Shown here piece after piece: positions 26,984 to 35,491 of a DNA stretch of 64,000 nt (positions are counted from its first letter, which is position 1; each line of letters begins with the position of its first letter). A program made the position numbers and the translations under genes. Source of the stretch: Streptomyces cyanogenus (GTDB taxonomy: Bacteria; Actinomycetota; Actinomycetes; Streptomycetales; Streptomycetaceae); assembly GCF_017526105.1 (NCBI RefSeq), contig NZ_CP071839.1:7044001-7108000 (forward strand). The letters run 5' to 3'. The notes beneath the pieces are model-generated. The model had not been told where the DNA came from and did no database searches. It saw nothing but the letters and a program-made list of their open reading frames with translations.

Positions 26984-28030
26984 TCAGGGGACGAGGATGA
27001 GGCGGATCGGGTCGCCGATCTTGTTCTCCAGTCGGTGGACGGCGTCGGCGGCCTCGATGAGCGGGATGTGGTCGGTGATGGAGGGGGCCAGGTCGAGGCG
27101 GCCGGCCGCGGTCAGCCGCACCAGCTCGGAGACGGACTCGGGGAAGCCGCCGTAGTGGCCGCGCACCTGCTTCTGCAGGTAGTTGAAGGTCAGGCCCTCG
27201 GTGATGGTCAGCGGCCGGGGTGTGATGCCGACCAGGATGAGGGAGCCGCCCAGGCCGAGCACGGAGGCGGCCTGGTCGCGGACGGCGGGTACGCCGGCGC
27301 AGTCGAAGGCGAAGTCCAGGCCGCGTCCGCCGGTGGCTGCGCGGACCTGGTCGGTGAAGTCGGGGGCTGCCGGGTCGAGCGCGAGGTCCGCGCCGAAGGC
27401 CAGGGCGCGCTCGCGGGCGCTGGGCAGCGGGTCGACGGCGATGATCGGGGCGGCGCCGACCAGGCGGGCGAGGCGTACGTTGTGCGCGCCGACTCCGCCC
27501 ACGCCCCAGACGCCGACGGACTGGGCGGCACGGACGCCCGCGGTGGCGACGACGGCGGCGTAGGGGGTGGAGACCGCGTCGGGGATGATCGCGGCCTGGT
27601 CGAAGGGGAGGCTGTCGGGGATGGGGATGAGGGTGTCCTCCCGGGCGACGACGTACTCGGCCCAGCCGCCGTCGTAGTCGATGCCGGCGGTGAGCATCTG
27701 GGTGCAGGGGCGGTGGCGCACGCACCCGGCGCATGTGCCGCAGGTCTTGCCGGCCTCCAGTGTGACGCGGGTGCCGACGGGCAGGCCGCGCTTGAGGCCG
27801 GGGCCGAGCGTGTGGATCACCCCGGAGACCTCGTGGCCGACGGTGATGGTGTCGGAGGTGGCGAACAGTGGGACGAGGGAACCGTCGAGCAGGTGGACGT
27901 CGGAGAGGCAGACGCCGGCGGCCTTGACCTCGATGAGGACCTCGCCCGGGCCCGGCACGGGGATCGGGACCTCTTCCACGGCGAACTTCCTGCTGTCCAG
28001 GTGGAAGCGTCCGGCGAGCATGGTGTCCAT
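26984..28030 (-). CDS. zinc-dependent alcohol dehydrogenase
   Basis: The 348-residue protein starts at ATG 28030, a second ATG three codons later being possible. It has the catalytic zinc site (KAAGVCLSDVHLLDG, then VGHEVSGVI), the structural zinc cysteines (CGTCAGCVRHRPC) and the NAD-binding GVWGVGGVGAHNVRLA motif. It is a class of medium-chain dehydrogenase that oxidises alcohols in the cytosol. It lies 161 bases downstream of the self-sufficient P450 gene on the same strand, so it may oxidise the hydroxylated product, although a hairpin separates them. Confidence 0.9.
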   Translation of the reverse strand: MDTMLAGRFHLDSRKFAVEEVPIPVPGPGEVLIEVKAAGVCLSDVHLLDGSLVPLFATSDTITVGHEVSGVIHTLGPGLKRGLPVGTRVTLEAGKTCGTCAGCVRHRPCTQMLTAGIDYDGGWAEYVVAREDTLIPIPDSLPFDQAAIIPDAVSTPYAAVVATAGVRAAQSVGVWGVGGVGAHNVRLARLVGAAPIIAVDPLPSARERALAFGADLALDPAAPDFTDQVRAATGGRGLDFAFDCAGVPAVRDQAASVLGLGGSLILVGITPRPLTITEGLTFNYLQKQVRGHYGGFPESVSELVRLTAAGRLDLAPSITDHIPLIEAADAVHRLENKIGDPIRLILVP

Positions 28031-28112
28031 GGTGATCTGCTTTCTGTGAGCGGCACGGCCCGGTGGTTCGGGCCATGGGTGCCATGGGGTGTCTGAACGG
28101 CTGATGGGGCCG

Positions 28113-28150
28113 GGAGGCGTGCGGGGGAGGCAGGACGTCCGCACGCCTCC
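28113..28150 (-). terminator. 12-bp hairpin after the P450-reductase gene
   Basis: GGAGGCGTGCGG (28113-28124) pairs perfectly with CCGCACGCCTCC (28139-28150). It lies 40 bases after the P450 stop and 80 bases before the alcohol dehydrogenase start on the minus strand. It could terminate or attenuate transcription between them. No T run is present. Confidence 0.6.
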
Positions 28151-28190
28151 TGGCGGCTGGGGGTCGGCGCGCCTTGACGGCGTGCGACGG

Positions 28191-31100
28191 TCAGGCGAAG
28201 ACGTCCTGCTGGTAGCGCTCGTCCGCCTCCAGCTGGGCGAGCCACTGCTGGGCGGTCTCGTCGTCGCTGCCGGTCTTCTGGCGGTGGATGGCGGCGAGGG
28301 CCTCGCGGACGGCGGGGGCCATGCGGCGGCCGTCACCGCAGACGTAGATGTACGCGCCGTCCTCGATGGCCTGCCACACCGTGTCGGCGGCATGGGCGAT
28401 GGCGTTCTGCACGAACCGGGCCGGGTGGCCGGTCACCGCGGAGAAGGCGGTGTGGATCTGCGCGATCCCGGCCTGCTCCCAGTCCTCCATCTCCTGCTTG
28501 TAGAAGTAGTCGTGCTCCGGGTGGCGGCAGCCGACGAACACCTGGGACACGCCCACCTGGGTGCCGTTCGCGTGCTGTGTCGCCCGCTCCTCCAGGAAGC
28601 CGCGCAGCGGCGCGATGCCGGTGCCGGGGCCGATCAGGATCAGTGGCGTGGCGGGGTCGGCGGGCGGGGCGAACGTCGGGGAGGGCACGCGGACGTAGCC
28701 GTACACGACGTCACCGGGCTCGAGGCCCGCGATGTAGGAGGAGCAGGTGCCGCGGTACTGGCCGTCGCCGGACAGGGCCGGGCCCTCCAGCAGGCCAACG
28801 GTCAGGCGGACATGGCGCGGGTTGGCCGACGGGGCGGAGGAGATGGAGTAGAAGCGCGGGCGGATCGGGCCCATCATCTCCAGGAAGACCGCCAGCGGCA
28901 GCTCGACCGCCTCGAAGCGCTCCAGCAGGCCCAGCACCGAGATGCGCTTGCCGAGGATCTCCTTCTGGTAGCGCTCCTCGGCTTCCTGGGTGTCGGCGGT
29001 GTACGCCTGGAGCTGCGGCCGGGTCCACGGGCACTCGGTGTACTCGGCGAGCGTCTGGATCTGGGACCGGCTGGCCACGTCCTGCAGCTCCAGGAACTCG
29101 GTGAGCAGGATGCCGGCGGTGACCGGGGTGCCGACCGGCAGGTGGGTGCGGCCACCGGCCGGCTGGTCGAGCCGGAGCACCTGGTCGTAGTCGACGCCGA
29201 GCCGCCTCAGGGCGCGCTCCACCAGGGCGAGTTCGTTCTTGGCGAAGACGGCCAGGTGGTTGCCGGTGTCGTAGGTGACGCCCTCGGGCAGCTCGAAGGT
29301 GATGGACTTCGCGGACGGGCGCGGGGGCTCGATGCTGAAGTCCCACAGGCCGGTCGCGTCGGCCACGAGTTCGTCGTTGGTCACCACGGCGAGCGGGTAC
29401 GCCTGCTCGGAGACGATGGCGGGGCGCACGTCGGACTCGGTGAGCAGCTGGACCTCGTAGCGGGGGCCGCTCGCCTGGGAGGTGTCGGCGGCGTACTCCT
29501 CGGCCAGGGTGGCCCACAGGTTGTCCATCCACCGCGTGGCCATGCCGTCGAAGTCACCGGCGGCGTCCGCGATGCCCCGTTCGACGACCGGGGTGGCGCC
29601 GGCGGCCAGGAGACCTTCCTCGATCCGCTTGGGGAATGCCTGGTAGGTGGCCACCCACTGGGTGTTGCCGGCGCCCAGCAGCGCGAACCGCACGTTCGCC
29701 AGCGAGCCCTCGGGCAGCCCGGCGGCGAGCAGGTCGTCGAAGCGCTGGGCGTTGTCGGGAGCCTTGCCGTTGTAGCTCGCGGCGACGACGGCGAGCAGGC
29801 CCTCGGAGGGCAGGTTGTCACCCAGCTCGTCCAGGCTGACGAGGGTGGTGCCGAAGCCGGAGCGCTCGCCGCGGTCGGCGATGGTGCGGGCCAGGTCCTC
29901 GCAGGAGCCGAGGCTGGAGCCGTAGGCGACGGTCAGGTTCACACCGACACCGCTGACCGCTGCCTGCGCCTGCGTGTCGCCGGTCTGCAGGTCCGCGGCG
30001 CCGAAGACGGTCCGCTGGTGGTCCTGACGCTTACGGACGACCAACTGGAAGTCGCCGGGCTTGCGCGTCAGCGCCTCGCGGACGTCCATCTTGTAGTCGG
30101 TGGTGTCGGAGAACCTGAACTTCTGCAGCACGAGCGCAAGCGCCAGGCGGGCCTCGGTGAGCGCGAACTGCCGGCCGATGCAGGCACGCACACCGTTACC
30201 GAACGGCTTGTAGGCGTGCGGGTGCTGCTGGGCGCGGTTCTCCGGCAGCCACCGGTCGATGTCGAACTCCTCCGGCCGGTCCCACGCCTTGGGGTGGGAG
30301 TGCAGCGCGCCCATGAGGATGTTGGCCCTGGTTCCCTTCTTCAGCTCGTACCGGTCGCCGATGACGGTGTCGTCGATGGGCGCCTTGGCGATCAGCGGGA
30401 TCGGAGCCCACAGGCGCAGGGTCTCCTCCAGGATCCGCGGGATCACGTCCAGCTGCATGATCGTGTCGTAGTCCGGGACCGTGTCACCGGGCAGCAGGCG
30501 GTCCACCTCGGCGTACGCCTGCGCCAGCACGTGCGGGTTGCGCATCAGCGAGTACGTGGCGAACGACAGCAGACCACTGGTGGTCTCGTGACCGGCGATC
30601 AGGAAGGTCACCACCTGGTCGCGGACGTTGTCGTCGGCCAGCAGCTTGCCGCTCTCAGGGTCGGTGGCCTGAAGCATCAGGCCGAGCAGGTCCTCCTCGC
30701 CGGTGCCCTTCCCCTCGCGGCGCTCCTTGATCACGCTCTCGACCAGGTCGCGCATCAGCTGGATGTTCTGGCGGTACTTCCTGTCGTCCGCCTTGCGGAG
30801 CTTGGTCATCATCGGCAGCTCCTGGGAGCGCCGCATCGACTCGATCAGCGCTTCCAGCAGCGCGTTGAGGAAGGGGTGCAGTTCCTCCTTGTCGAAGGAC
30901 TTGAACCGGTAGCCGAAGCCGGACAGGGCGATGGTGTCCAGGGTGAGCCGGGTGTAGTCGTCGGTGATGTTGACCGGCTGACCCTCCCGGCTCTCCCACT
31001 TGCCGACGAGGTTCTGGGCGATCTCCAGCATCTGCCCGAAGTAGGTCTTCATGGCCCGCTGGCTGAAGGCCGGCAGCAGGATCCGGTGGGCCATGGCCCA

Positions 31101-31412
31101 TTCCTCTTCGTGCTGGTGGGCCGTGAACAGGCCCGCCCCCGTGTAGTCCCGCACATGGCTCAGCGGCGTCTTGTCGATCTGCTTGAAGAACCGCGTCTCG
31201 TCGCAGACCTCGGCCACCAGGTCCGGGTCGTAGACGAAGACCTGCTCGATGCCGGCGATGTCCATGCCGTAGATGCCCTCGGGGAACTGCTTGGACAGCT
31301 CACCGAAGTACTCCACCGGATTGGTGTCGGGGATCTGCGGCGTGTTGCCGAGGAGGGGGATCCCGCGCGGGGACCGGATGGGGCGGAGGTCGTTCGCGGA
31401 GTGCGTGGTCAT
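28191..31412 (-). CDS. self-sufficient cytochrome P450-NADPH reductase fusion (CYP102/P450-BM3 type)
   Basis: The ATG at 31412 is preceded by GAGGAGCAAG. The 1073-residue protein has a P450 domain (about 1-470) with the I-helix AGHETTSGL, ExxR in EETLRLW and the heme loop FGNGVRACIGRQ with ligand Cys411. A flavodoxin FMN domain (about 490-640, VAYGSSLGSCEDLA) and a FAD/NADPH reductase domain (about 680-1073: PRFYSISSAP, GTGIAPLRGFLEER, YVCGDGRRMAP) follow. Order and length match P450-BM3, which hydroxylates fatty acids near the omega end. A divergent TetR gene and operators lie upstream. Confidence 0.96.
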   Translation of the reverse strand: MTTHSANDLRPIRSPRGIPLLGNTPQIPDTNPVEYFGELSKQFPEGIYGMDIAGIEQVFVYDPDLVAEVCDETRFFKQIDKTPLSHVRDYTGAGLFTAHQHEEEWAMAHRILLPAFSQRAMKTYFGQMLEIAQNLVGKWESREGQPVNITDDYTRLTLDTIALSGFGYRFKSFDKEELHPFLNALLEALIESMRRSQELPMMTKLRKADDRKYRQNIQLMRDLVESVIKERREGKGTGEEDLLGLMLQATDPESGKLLADDNVRDQVVTFLIAGHETTSGLLSFATYSLMRNPHVLAQAYAEVDRLLPGDTVPDYDTIMQLDVIPRILEETLRLWAPIPLIAKAPIDDTVIGDRYELKKGTRANILMGALHSHPKAWDRPEEFDIDRWLPENRAQQHPHAYKPFGNGVRACIGRQFALTEARLALALVLQKFRFSDTTDYKMDVREALTRKPGDFQLVVRKRQDHQRTVFGAADLQTGDTQAQAAVSGVGVNLTVAYGSSLGSCEDLARTIADRGERSGFGTTLVSLDELGDNLPSEGLLAVVAASYNGKAPDNAQRFDDLLAAGLPEGSLANVRFALLGAGNTQWVATYQAFPKRIEEGLLAAGATPVVERGIADAAGDFDGMATRWMDNLWATLAEEYAADTSQASGPRYEVQLLTESDVRPAIVSEQAYPLAVVTNDELVADATGLWDFSIEPPRPSAKSITFELPEGVTYDTGNHLAVFAKNELALVERALRRLGVDYDQVLRLDQPAGGRTHLPVGTPVTAGILLTEFLELQDVASRSQIQTLAEYTECPWTRPQLQAYTADTQEAEERYQKEILGKRISVLGLLERFEAVELPLAVFLEMMGPIRPRFYSISSAPSANPRHVRLTVGLLEGPALSGDGQYRGTCSSYIAGLEPGDVVYGYVRVPSPTFAPPADPATPLILIGPGTGIAPLRGFLEERATQHANGTQVGVSQVFVGCRHPEHDYFYKQEMEDWEQAGIAQIHTAFSAVTGHPARFVQNAIAHAADTVWQAIEDGAYIYVCGDGRRMAPAVREALAAIHRQKTGSDDETAQQWLAQLEADERYQQDVFA

Positions 31413-31491
31413 GTCTTGCTCCTCTGCGGAGGGGGTGGAGGGGGTGGGCAAGGGCGCGCTACGTGGGTGTATGCCATGGCGCCGTACGGAA

Positions 31492-31529
31492 ACATACGCC
31501 GTATGGAATTAGTACCGTACGACGTATGG
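31492..31529. promoter_or_regulatory. pair of 15-bp TetR-type operators (sites 1 and 2)
   Basis: ACATACGCCGTATGG (31492-31506) and CCGTACGACGTATGG (31515-31529) are near-perfect palindromes of consensus CCRTACG-N-CGTAYGG, with centres 23 bp apart. They lie about 80-117 bases upstream of the P450 fusion and upstream of the divergent TetR gene, where a repressor would block both promoters. Confidence 0.75.
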
Positions 31530-31581
31530 AAACGCGAAGCAAGCCCGGCCGCCCGGGTGAGCGCTGTGATTCAGGTCATTT

Positions 31582-31619
31582 CCATACGGCGTACGAAACT
31601 GATACCGTACGAGGTATGG
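31582..31619. promoter_or_regulatory. pair of 15-bp TetR-type operators (sites 3 and 4)
   Basis: CCATACGGCGTACGA (31582-31596) and CCGTACGAGGTATGG (31605-31619) repeat the palindrome, again with centres exactly 23 bp apart. Site 4 overlaps the proposed ATG of the TetR gene, which argues for autoregulation and perhaps a leaderless transcript or a start further downstream. Confidence 0.72.
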
Positions 31620-32317
31620 AAAAGAAGGTGAGACGCCCCCCGCGGGGAACGAGGAAGAGGGACGTGCCTCTGACCGAGGCCGGGATCTACGCCGCCGCCC
31701 TGCGGCTCATCGACGAGGACGGGGTCGAGGCGCTCACCATGCGCAAACTCGCCACCGCGCTCGACGCGAACCCGATGTCGCTGTACCACCACGTGCCGAA
31801 CAAGGAAGCGGTGCTGCGCGGGGTGACGAGAATGGTCGGCGCCCAGTTCCGCACCGTGATGCTGGAGGACGCTCCCTGGCAGGAGCGCATCCGCCTGCTC
31901 GCAACTGACTTCCGGACCCTGGCGCACCGTCACCCCGAACTGATGGCCTACTCGTTCAGCCACCAGCCCGACTTCATCCAGCCCGACGACCCGTTCTGGA
32001 CCGCGCTCACCGCGATCGTGGAGGCTGCCGGGGTTCCGCAGTCAGAGGTCTCGGAGATCGCGGCGCTGATGGCCGCCGTCGTCATCGGTGTCCTCGCCGC
32101 CGAACTCAGCGGCTCGCTCCGCCAGTGGTCGACCCTCAAGCCCCCCGGCATTGGCGATGGTGAAGACGGTGACGGGGGAGCAGACCCTGACTCTGTGGAC
32201 GTAGCTCCTGAAGGCCCTGACCAGGACCACATGTTCCGCCTCGTGATGGACACGCTGATCACGGGTTTGGAAGGCCGGCTCACCGGCGATCGTGACGGCC
32301 GGGACGCCAGCCTTTGA
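31616..32317 (+). CDS. TetR-family regulator, divergent from the P450 fusion
   Basis: The product is about 233 residues if it starts at ATG 31616; that ATG lies inside operator site 4 and has no proper Shine-Dalgarno, so a GTG at 31664 with AAGAGGG before it is an alternative. The DNA-binding domain is at about 15-65 (PLTEAGIYAAALRLI, LTMRKLATALDANPMSLYHHV, NKEAVLRGV). The ligand domain carries an unusual acidic Gly/Asp-rich insert (GDGEDGDGGADPDS). Four palindromes in its promoter region, and two more at 33.6 kb, are its probable sites. Confidence 0.85.
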   Translation: MEKKVRRPPRGTRKRDVPLTEAGIYAAALRLIDEDGVEALTMRKLATALDANPMSLYHHVPNKEAVLRGVTRMVGAQFRTVMLEDAPWQERIRLLATDFRTLAHRHPELMAYSFSHQPDFIQPDDPFWTALTAIVEAAGVPQSEVSEIAALMAAVVIGVLAAELSGSLRQWSTLKPPGIGDGEDGDGGADPDSVDVAPEGPDQDHMFRLVMDTLITGLEGRLTGDRDGRDASL

Positions 32318-32521
32318 GTCACACCTTCTGAGGCGCTGCGCCCCAGGCGCCGGCCCCTGAGCCGCGCCCGCAGTCGGGCGATCTCAGGCTGCGACATGCG
32401 GGAGCCACCCCCGCCATATCGGGGAACACGCCCGGCGGGGTGGTTCCGCAGCCTCTGCACGGCAGCCGTGTGACGCTGACCCGTGAAATGACCATGGTCG
32501 TCGGCTTGTTCCCGATCTCCT

Positions 32522-32560
32522 TCCCGAAGCGGGAGATCTGGCCTCCCGAAGCGGGAGATC
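32522..32560. repeat. two 17-bp direct repeats with internal dyad
   Basis: TCCCGAAGCGGGAGATC occurs at 32522-32538 and again at 32544-32560. Each copy holds the small dyad CCCG-AAG-CGGG. They lie just before the surviving part of a transporter relic. The 200 bases to the left (32318-32521) hold no gene I can support. Confidence 0.6.
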
Positions 32561-32569
32561 GCCGGCCTC

Positions 32570-32992
32570 GTCGAGCTGCATGCCAAGCTGGACCTGAACA
32601 GCGGATACGTGACGCAGGTACTGCCCCGGCTGGTGCTCGTCGGCATCGGGCTGGGCACGGCCATCGCGCCCGCCATGAGCCTGGCGACCTCCGGCGTGGC
32701 GGCAACCGATGCGGGCGTCGCCTCGGCCGCTGTCAACACCCTGCAGCAGGTGGGCGGTTGCATCGGCATCGCCCTGCTCAGCACGATGGCATCCGGCGCC
32801 GCCACCGGCTACCTCTCCGGCCGCGATCCCAAGGACACCGACGTCCTGGCCCAGGCCGGTCACGCGGGCTACTCCACGGCCTACTGGTGGTCGGCGGCCG
32901 TCTTCGTCACCGGCCTGATCGTCACCGCCCTCCTCTGCCGCCCGGGTGTGCCCCGGCAGAACGAGAACGCCGCACCTGCCGTGCACATGTAG
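32570..32992 (+). pseudogene. C-terminal fragment of an MFS drug-efflux transporter
   Basis: The frame reads LDLNSGYVTQVLPRLVLVGI, GLGTAIAPAMSLATSGV, DAGVASAAVNTLQQVGGCIGIALLST and ends with a last membrane helix and HM-stop. This is the final three to four helices of a 14-helix EmrB/QacA-type (DHA2) exporter. The first ten helices are missing. A short ORF from GTG 32609 exists but would not make a functional transporter. Confidence 0.75.
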
Positions 32993-33115
32993 CGGACCAA
33001 GGGTCCACCGCGCACCGCCGGGCCGGACACACGTGCCACCCGTCGGCATTCAGCCCGGCGGAGCACGCGGGCCACGGCACGGCCTGGACCAGTGCCCCCG
33101 CCGACGCGCTGGTGA

Positions 33116-33535
33116 TCAGTGGTAATGGCAGCCGAAGTCGTCCCGGTCACCGTGGTTCCGGTCGTGGTGGTCCCAGCCCCGGCCGTCGCTCTCGTAGCGG
33201 TTCCAGTCGAGCCGGTAGGACCTGTCGGACTTCCACCCGCGCCGCTCATCGTCCCAGCGGTAGCAGCGACCGTCGCGGCTGTGCCAGAGGGAGCCGGCGA
33301 CATGGTCGTCGTGGTGCCAGCCACGCTTTCCGTCCCAGCAGTAGCCCTGCTCGATGAGGTAACCCACGCCGTGGTCCCAGCGGTGGTCGGCGGCGTTGAC
33401 GCCGACGGCCGACCGCTGGACATGTACAGAGGCGGGAGCCGCAGCCGAAGCGGTGCCCCCGACACCGACAACGGCGACACCCGCGACCGCCACGGAGGAA
33501 ACGGCGACAGCGATCCGCTTCGTGAGCTTCTTCAT
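33116..33535 (-). CDS. small secreted protein, Trp/Asp/His-rich
   Basis: The ATG at 33535 has GGAAGGAAAG upstream. The 139-residue product begins with a classic signal peptide (KKLTKR, hydrophobic core, GTASAAAP; cleavage near residue 32). The mature part is rich in Trp, Asp, Arg, Gly, Tyr and His (HRWDHGVGYLIEQGYCWDG, WHSRDGRCYRWDDERRG) with a few Cys, and ends in a His-Asp-Arg-rich tail that could bind metal. No family is recognised. Two perfect copies of the TetR palindrome lie 97-145 bases upstream, which links it to the P450 regulon. Confidence 0.75.
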   Translation of the reverse strand: MKKLTKRIAVAVSSVAVAGVAVVGVGGTASAAAPASVHVQRSAVGVNAADHRWDHGVGYLIEQGYCWDGKRGWHHDDHVAGSLWHSRDGRCYRWDDERRGWKSDRSYRLDWNRYESDGRGWDHHDRNHGDRDDFGCHYH

Positions 33536-33631
33536 GATCTTTCCTTCCGGTCGGTGCGATCTGCACCAACGGCTGCTTTTGCAGGCGATGTGAGGCGCCT
33601 GGCGTTGTGGGGCGTTGTCGGTCGAGCAGTT

Positions 33632-33680
33632 CCATACGCTGTATGGAATCGCCCGGCCAGGATAACCATACGACGTATGG
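33632..33680. promoter_or_regulatory. two perfect palindromic operators upstream of the secreted-protein gene
   Basis: CCATACGCTGTATGG (33632-33646) and CCATACGACGTATGG (33666-33680) are the same 15-bp motif as the four sites at 31.5 kb, here as perfect dyads. Their centres are 34 bp apart, one helical turn more than the 23-bp spacing at the other locus. Confidence 0.75.
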
Positions 33681-33879
33681 AAATGGGGAGTCGTGACAGT
33701 GACTCGGGTCACCCGGACCACCTGGTCGAAGGAGACGCACCTGAACGCCCTTCAGTGACTGGGGCGTCGTTGCCAGGAGTTCATCCCCTTCCCCCTCGCC
33801 CTGCCGGCCCGAATACCAGCTCTCGATCACAAGGCATGCAGGGACTCAGGTCTGGCCCCATGCTGGAGAGGAGGGGGGT

Positions 33880-34116
33880 GTGACAGCGGAGGAAGAAGTG
33901 GTGGAGATGCGGACCGTTGTCGACCTCACACGCTGCCAGGGCTATGCGCAGTGCGTGTTCCTCGCGCCGGAGGTGTTCGAGCTGCACGGCGAGGAGGGGC
34001 TGCTGTACGCCACGGCCGTGCCCGACGATCAGGTGGAGCGTGTGCGCCAGGCCGCGGCCGCGTGCCCGGTGCAGGCGATCCTCCTGGGCGAAGAGGTGAG
34101 CACCGGTGCCCGGTGA
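33880..34116 (+). CDS. P450-type ferredoxin
   Basis: The GTG at 33880 has GAGGAGGGG upstream. The 78-residue protein has the compact ferredoxin pattern RCQGYAQC (Cys19, Cys25), PEVFEL and ACPVQAI (Cys62). With three Cys and Tyr at the variable position it should carry a [3Fe-4S] cluster, as in ferredoxins that serve actinobacterial P450s. It overlaps the reductase gene by 11 bases and is the first gene of a complete electron-transfer operon. Confidence 0.88.
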   Translation: MTAEEEVVEMRTVVDLTRCQGYAQCVFLAPEVFELHGEEGLLYATAVPDDQVERVRQAAAACPVQAILLGEEVSTGAR

Positions 34117-35461
34117 CCTGAAAGACGGCCGCATCGTCATCGTCGGCGCCTCGCTGGCCGGGCTGAGAGCAGCCGAGGCGCTGCGCGATGAAGGATTCAC
34201 GGGTTCACTGACGGTGGTGGGGGACGAGCCCCATGCGCCCTACGACCGGCCGCCGCTGTCCAAGCAGGTGCTGCTGGGACAGGCGACGGCGGACACCCTC
34301 GAGCTGCCGATGCGGCGGGACCCGGACGCCGAGTGGCGCCTCGGCGTGCGCGCCACCGGTGTGGACCTGCTGGCGAAACGGGTGTCGCTCGAAGGCGGTG
34401 AGTCCCTGCCCTACGACCGGCTGCTGATCGCCACCGGGACCCGCGCGCGGCCCTGGCCCAACCCGGAGGAAGGCGCCCTGGACGGCGTGTTCACCCTGCG
34501 CACGCGCGAGGACGGCGCGGGACTGGCCGAGCGGCTGGCCGCGAGACCGGAGCGAGTGCTGGTGATCGGTGGCGGCTTCACCGGCTCGGAGATCGCCTCG
34601 GCCTGCCGGGAACTGGGCCTTGAGGTGACCGTCGCCGAACGGGGTCCCGCACCCCTGGTGGGCGCGCTCGGCGGCACCCTGTCCAAGCTCGCCGCCGTCA
34701 TGCAGCGCAACCACGGCGTGGACCTGCGCACCGGGGTGACGGTCACCGCCCTGAACGGCAACGGCAGCTTCACCGGCGCGCAGCTGTCCGACGGCAGCCG
34801 CGTCGAGGCGGACGTGTGCGTCGTGGCCCTGGGCGCGATCCGCAACGTGGAGTGGCTGGCGGAGTCCGGGCTGGCGGCGGGTCCGCGCGGCATCGCCTGC
34901 GACGCAGGCTGCCGGGCCTTCAACATGTATGGGATCGTCACCGACGACGTCTTCGTGGCCGGTGACGTCTCCCGCTTCCCCCACCCGCTGTTCGGCTATC
35001 AGATGCTGTCCCTGGAGCACTGGGGCAACGCGGTCGAGCAGGCCGAGGTGGCGGCCCACAACATGGTCAATCCCGGGCCGCTGCAGCGCCCGCACCTGGC
35101 CATCCCGGTCTTCTGGTCGACCCAGTTCGGGCTCAACATCAAGTCGGTGGGCGTGCCCACCTACTCCGACCACGTGGTCATCGCCCAGGGCTCCCTGGAG
35201 GCCCGCCGTCTGGCGATGGTCTACGGCTACCAGGGCAGGGTCACCGCAGCGGTCACCGTCGACATGGCCAAGGCGCTCGACTACTACCGGCACCTGATCG
35301 AGACCGCCGCTCCCTTCCCGCCGCCGCCCGGCGCGCAGGACCGTGCGATCGCGGCCGACGTCACGATCCCGTCCGCCGTACCGGACCCCTCCGTGCTGTC
35401 CCACGGCCCGACCGTCGCACTCACCGGTCACCTTCCCGACCGCCGGCTGACGGTGGTGTAG
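34106..35461 (+). CDS. FAD-dependent ferredoxin reductase
   Basis: The GTG start at 34106 lies within the ferredoxin gene's 3' end. The 451-residue protein has the N-terminal FAD motif RIVIVGASLAGLRAAEALR, YDRPPLSKQ, the NAD-binding motif VLVIGGGFTGSEIASACREL and the second FAD motif VFVAGDVSRFPHPLF. It resembles putidaredoxin-reductase-type enzymes, with a C-terminal extension of about 40 residues. It should pass electrons from NAD(P)H to the neighbouring ferredoxin. Confidence 0.9.
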   Translation: MPGDLKDGRIVIVGASLAGLRAAEALRDEGFTGSLTVVGDEPHAPYDRPPLSKQVLLGQATADTLELPMRRDPDAEWRLGVRATGVDLLAKRVSLEGGESLPYDRLLIATGTRARPWPNPEEGALDGVFTLRTREDGAGLAERLAARPERVLVIGGGFTGSEIASACRELGLEVTVAERGPAPLVGALGGTLSKLAAVMQRNHGVDLRTGVTVTALNGNGSFTGAQLSDGSRVEADVCVVALGAIRNVEWLAESGLAAGPRGIACDAGCRAFNMYGIVTDDVFVAGDVSRFPHPLFGYQMLSLEHWGNAVEQAEVAAHNMVNPGPLQRPHLAIPVFWSTQFGLNIKSVGVPTYSDHVVIAQGSLEARRLAMVYGYQGRVTAAVTVDMAKALDYYRHLIETAAPFPPPPGAQDRAIAADVTIPSAVPDPSVLSHGPTVALTGHLPDRRLTVV

Positions 35462-35491
35462 CCCCCATCCCGCCCCCTACGAGGAGCCGTC

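Noticed and set aside
28089..31631. 1180-codon open frame on the plus strand opposite the P450 fusion
   Set aside because: It is the antisense shadow of the P450-reductase gene. The protein is a low-complexity mixture without motifs, while the minus strand has full P450, FMN and FAD domains.
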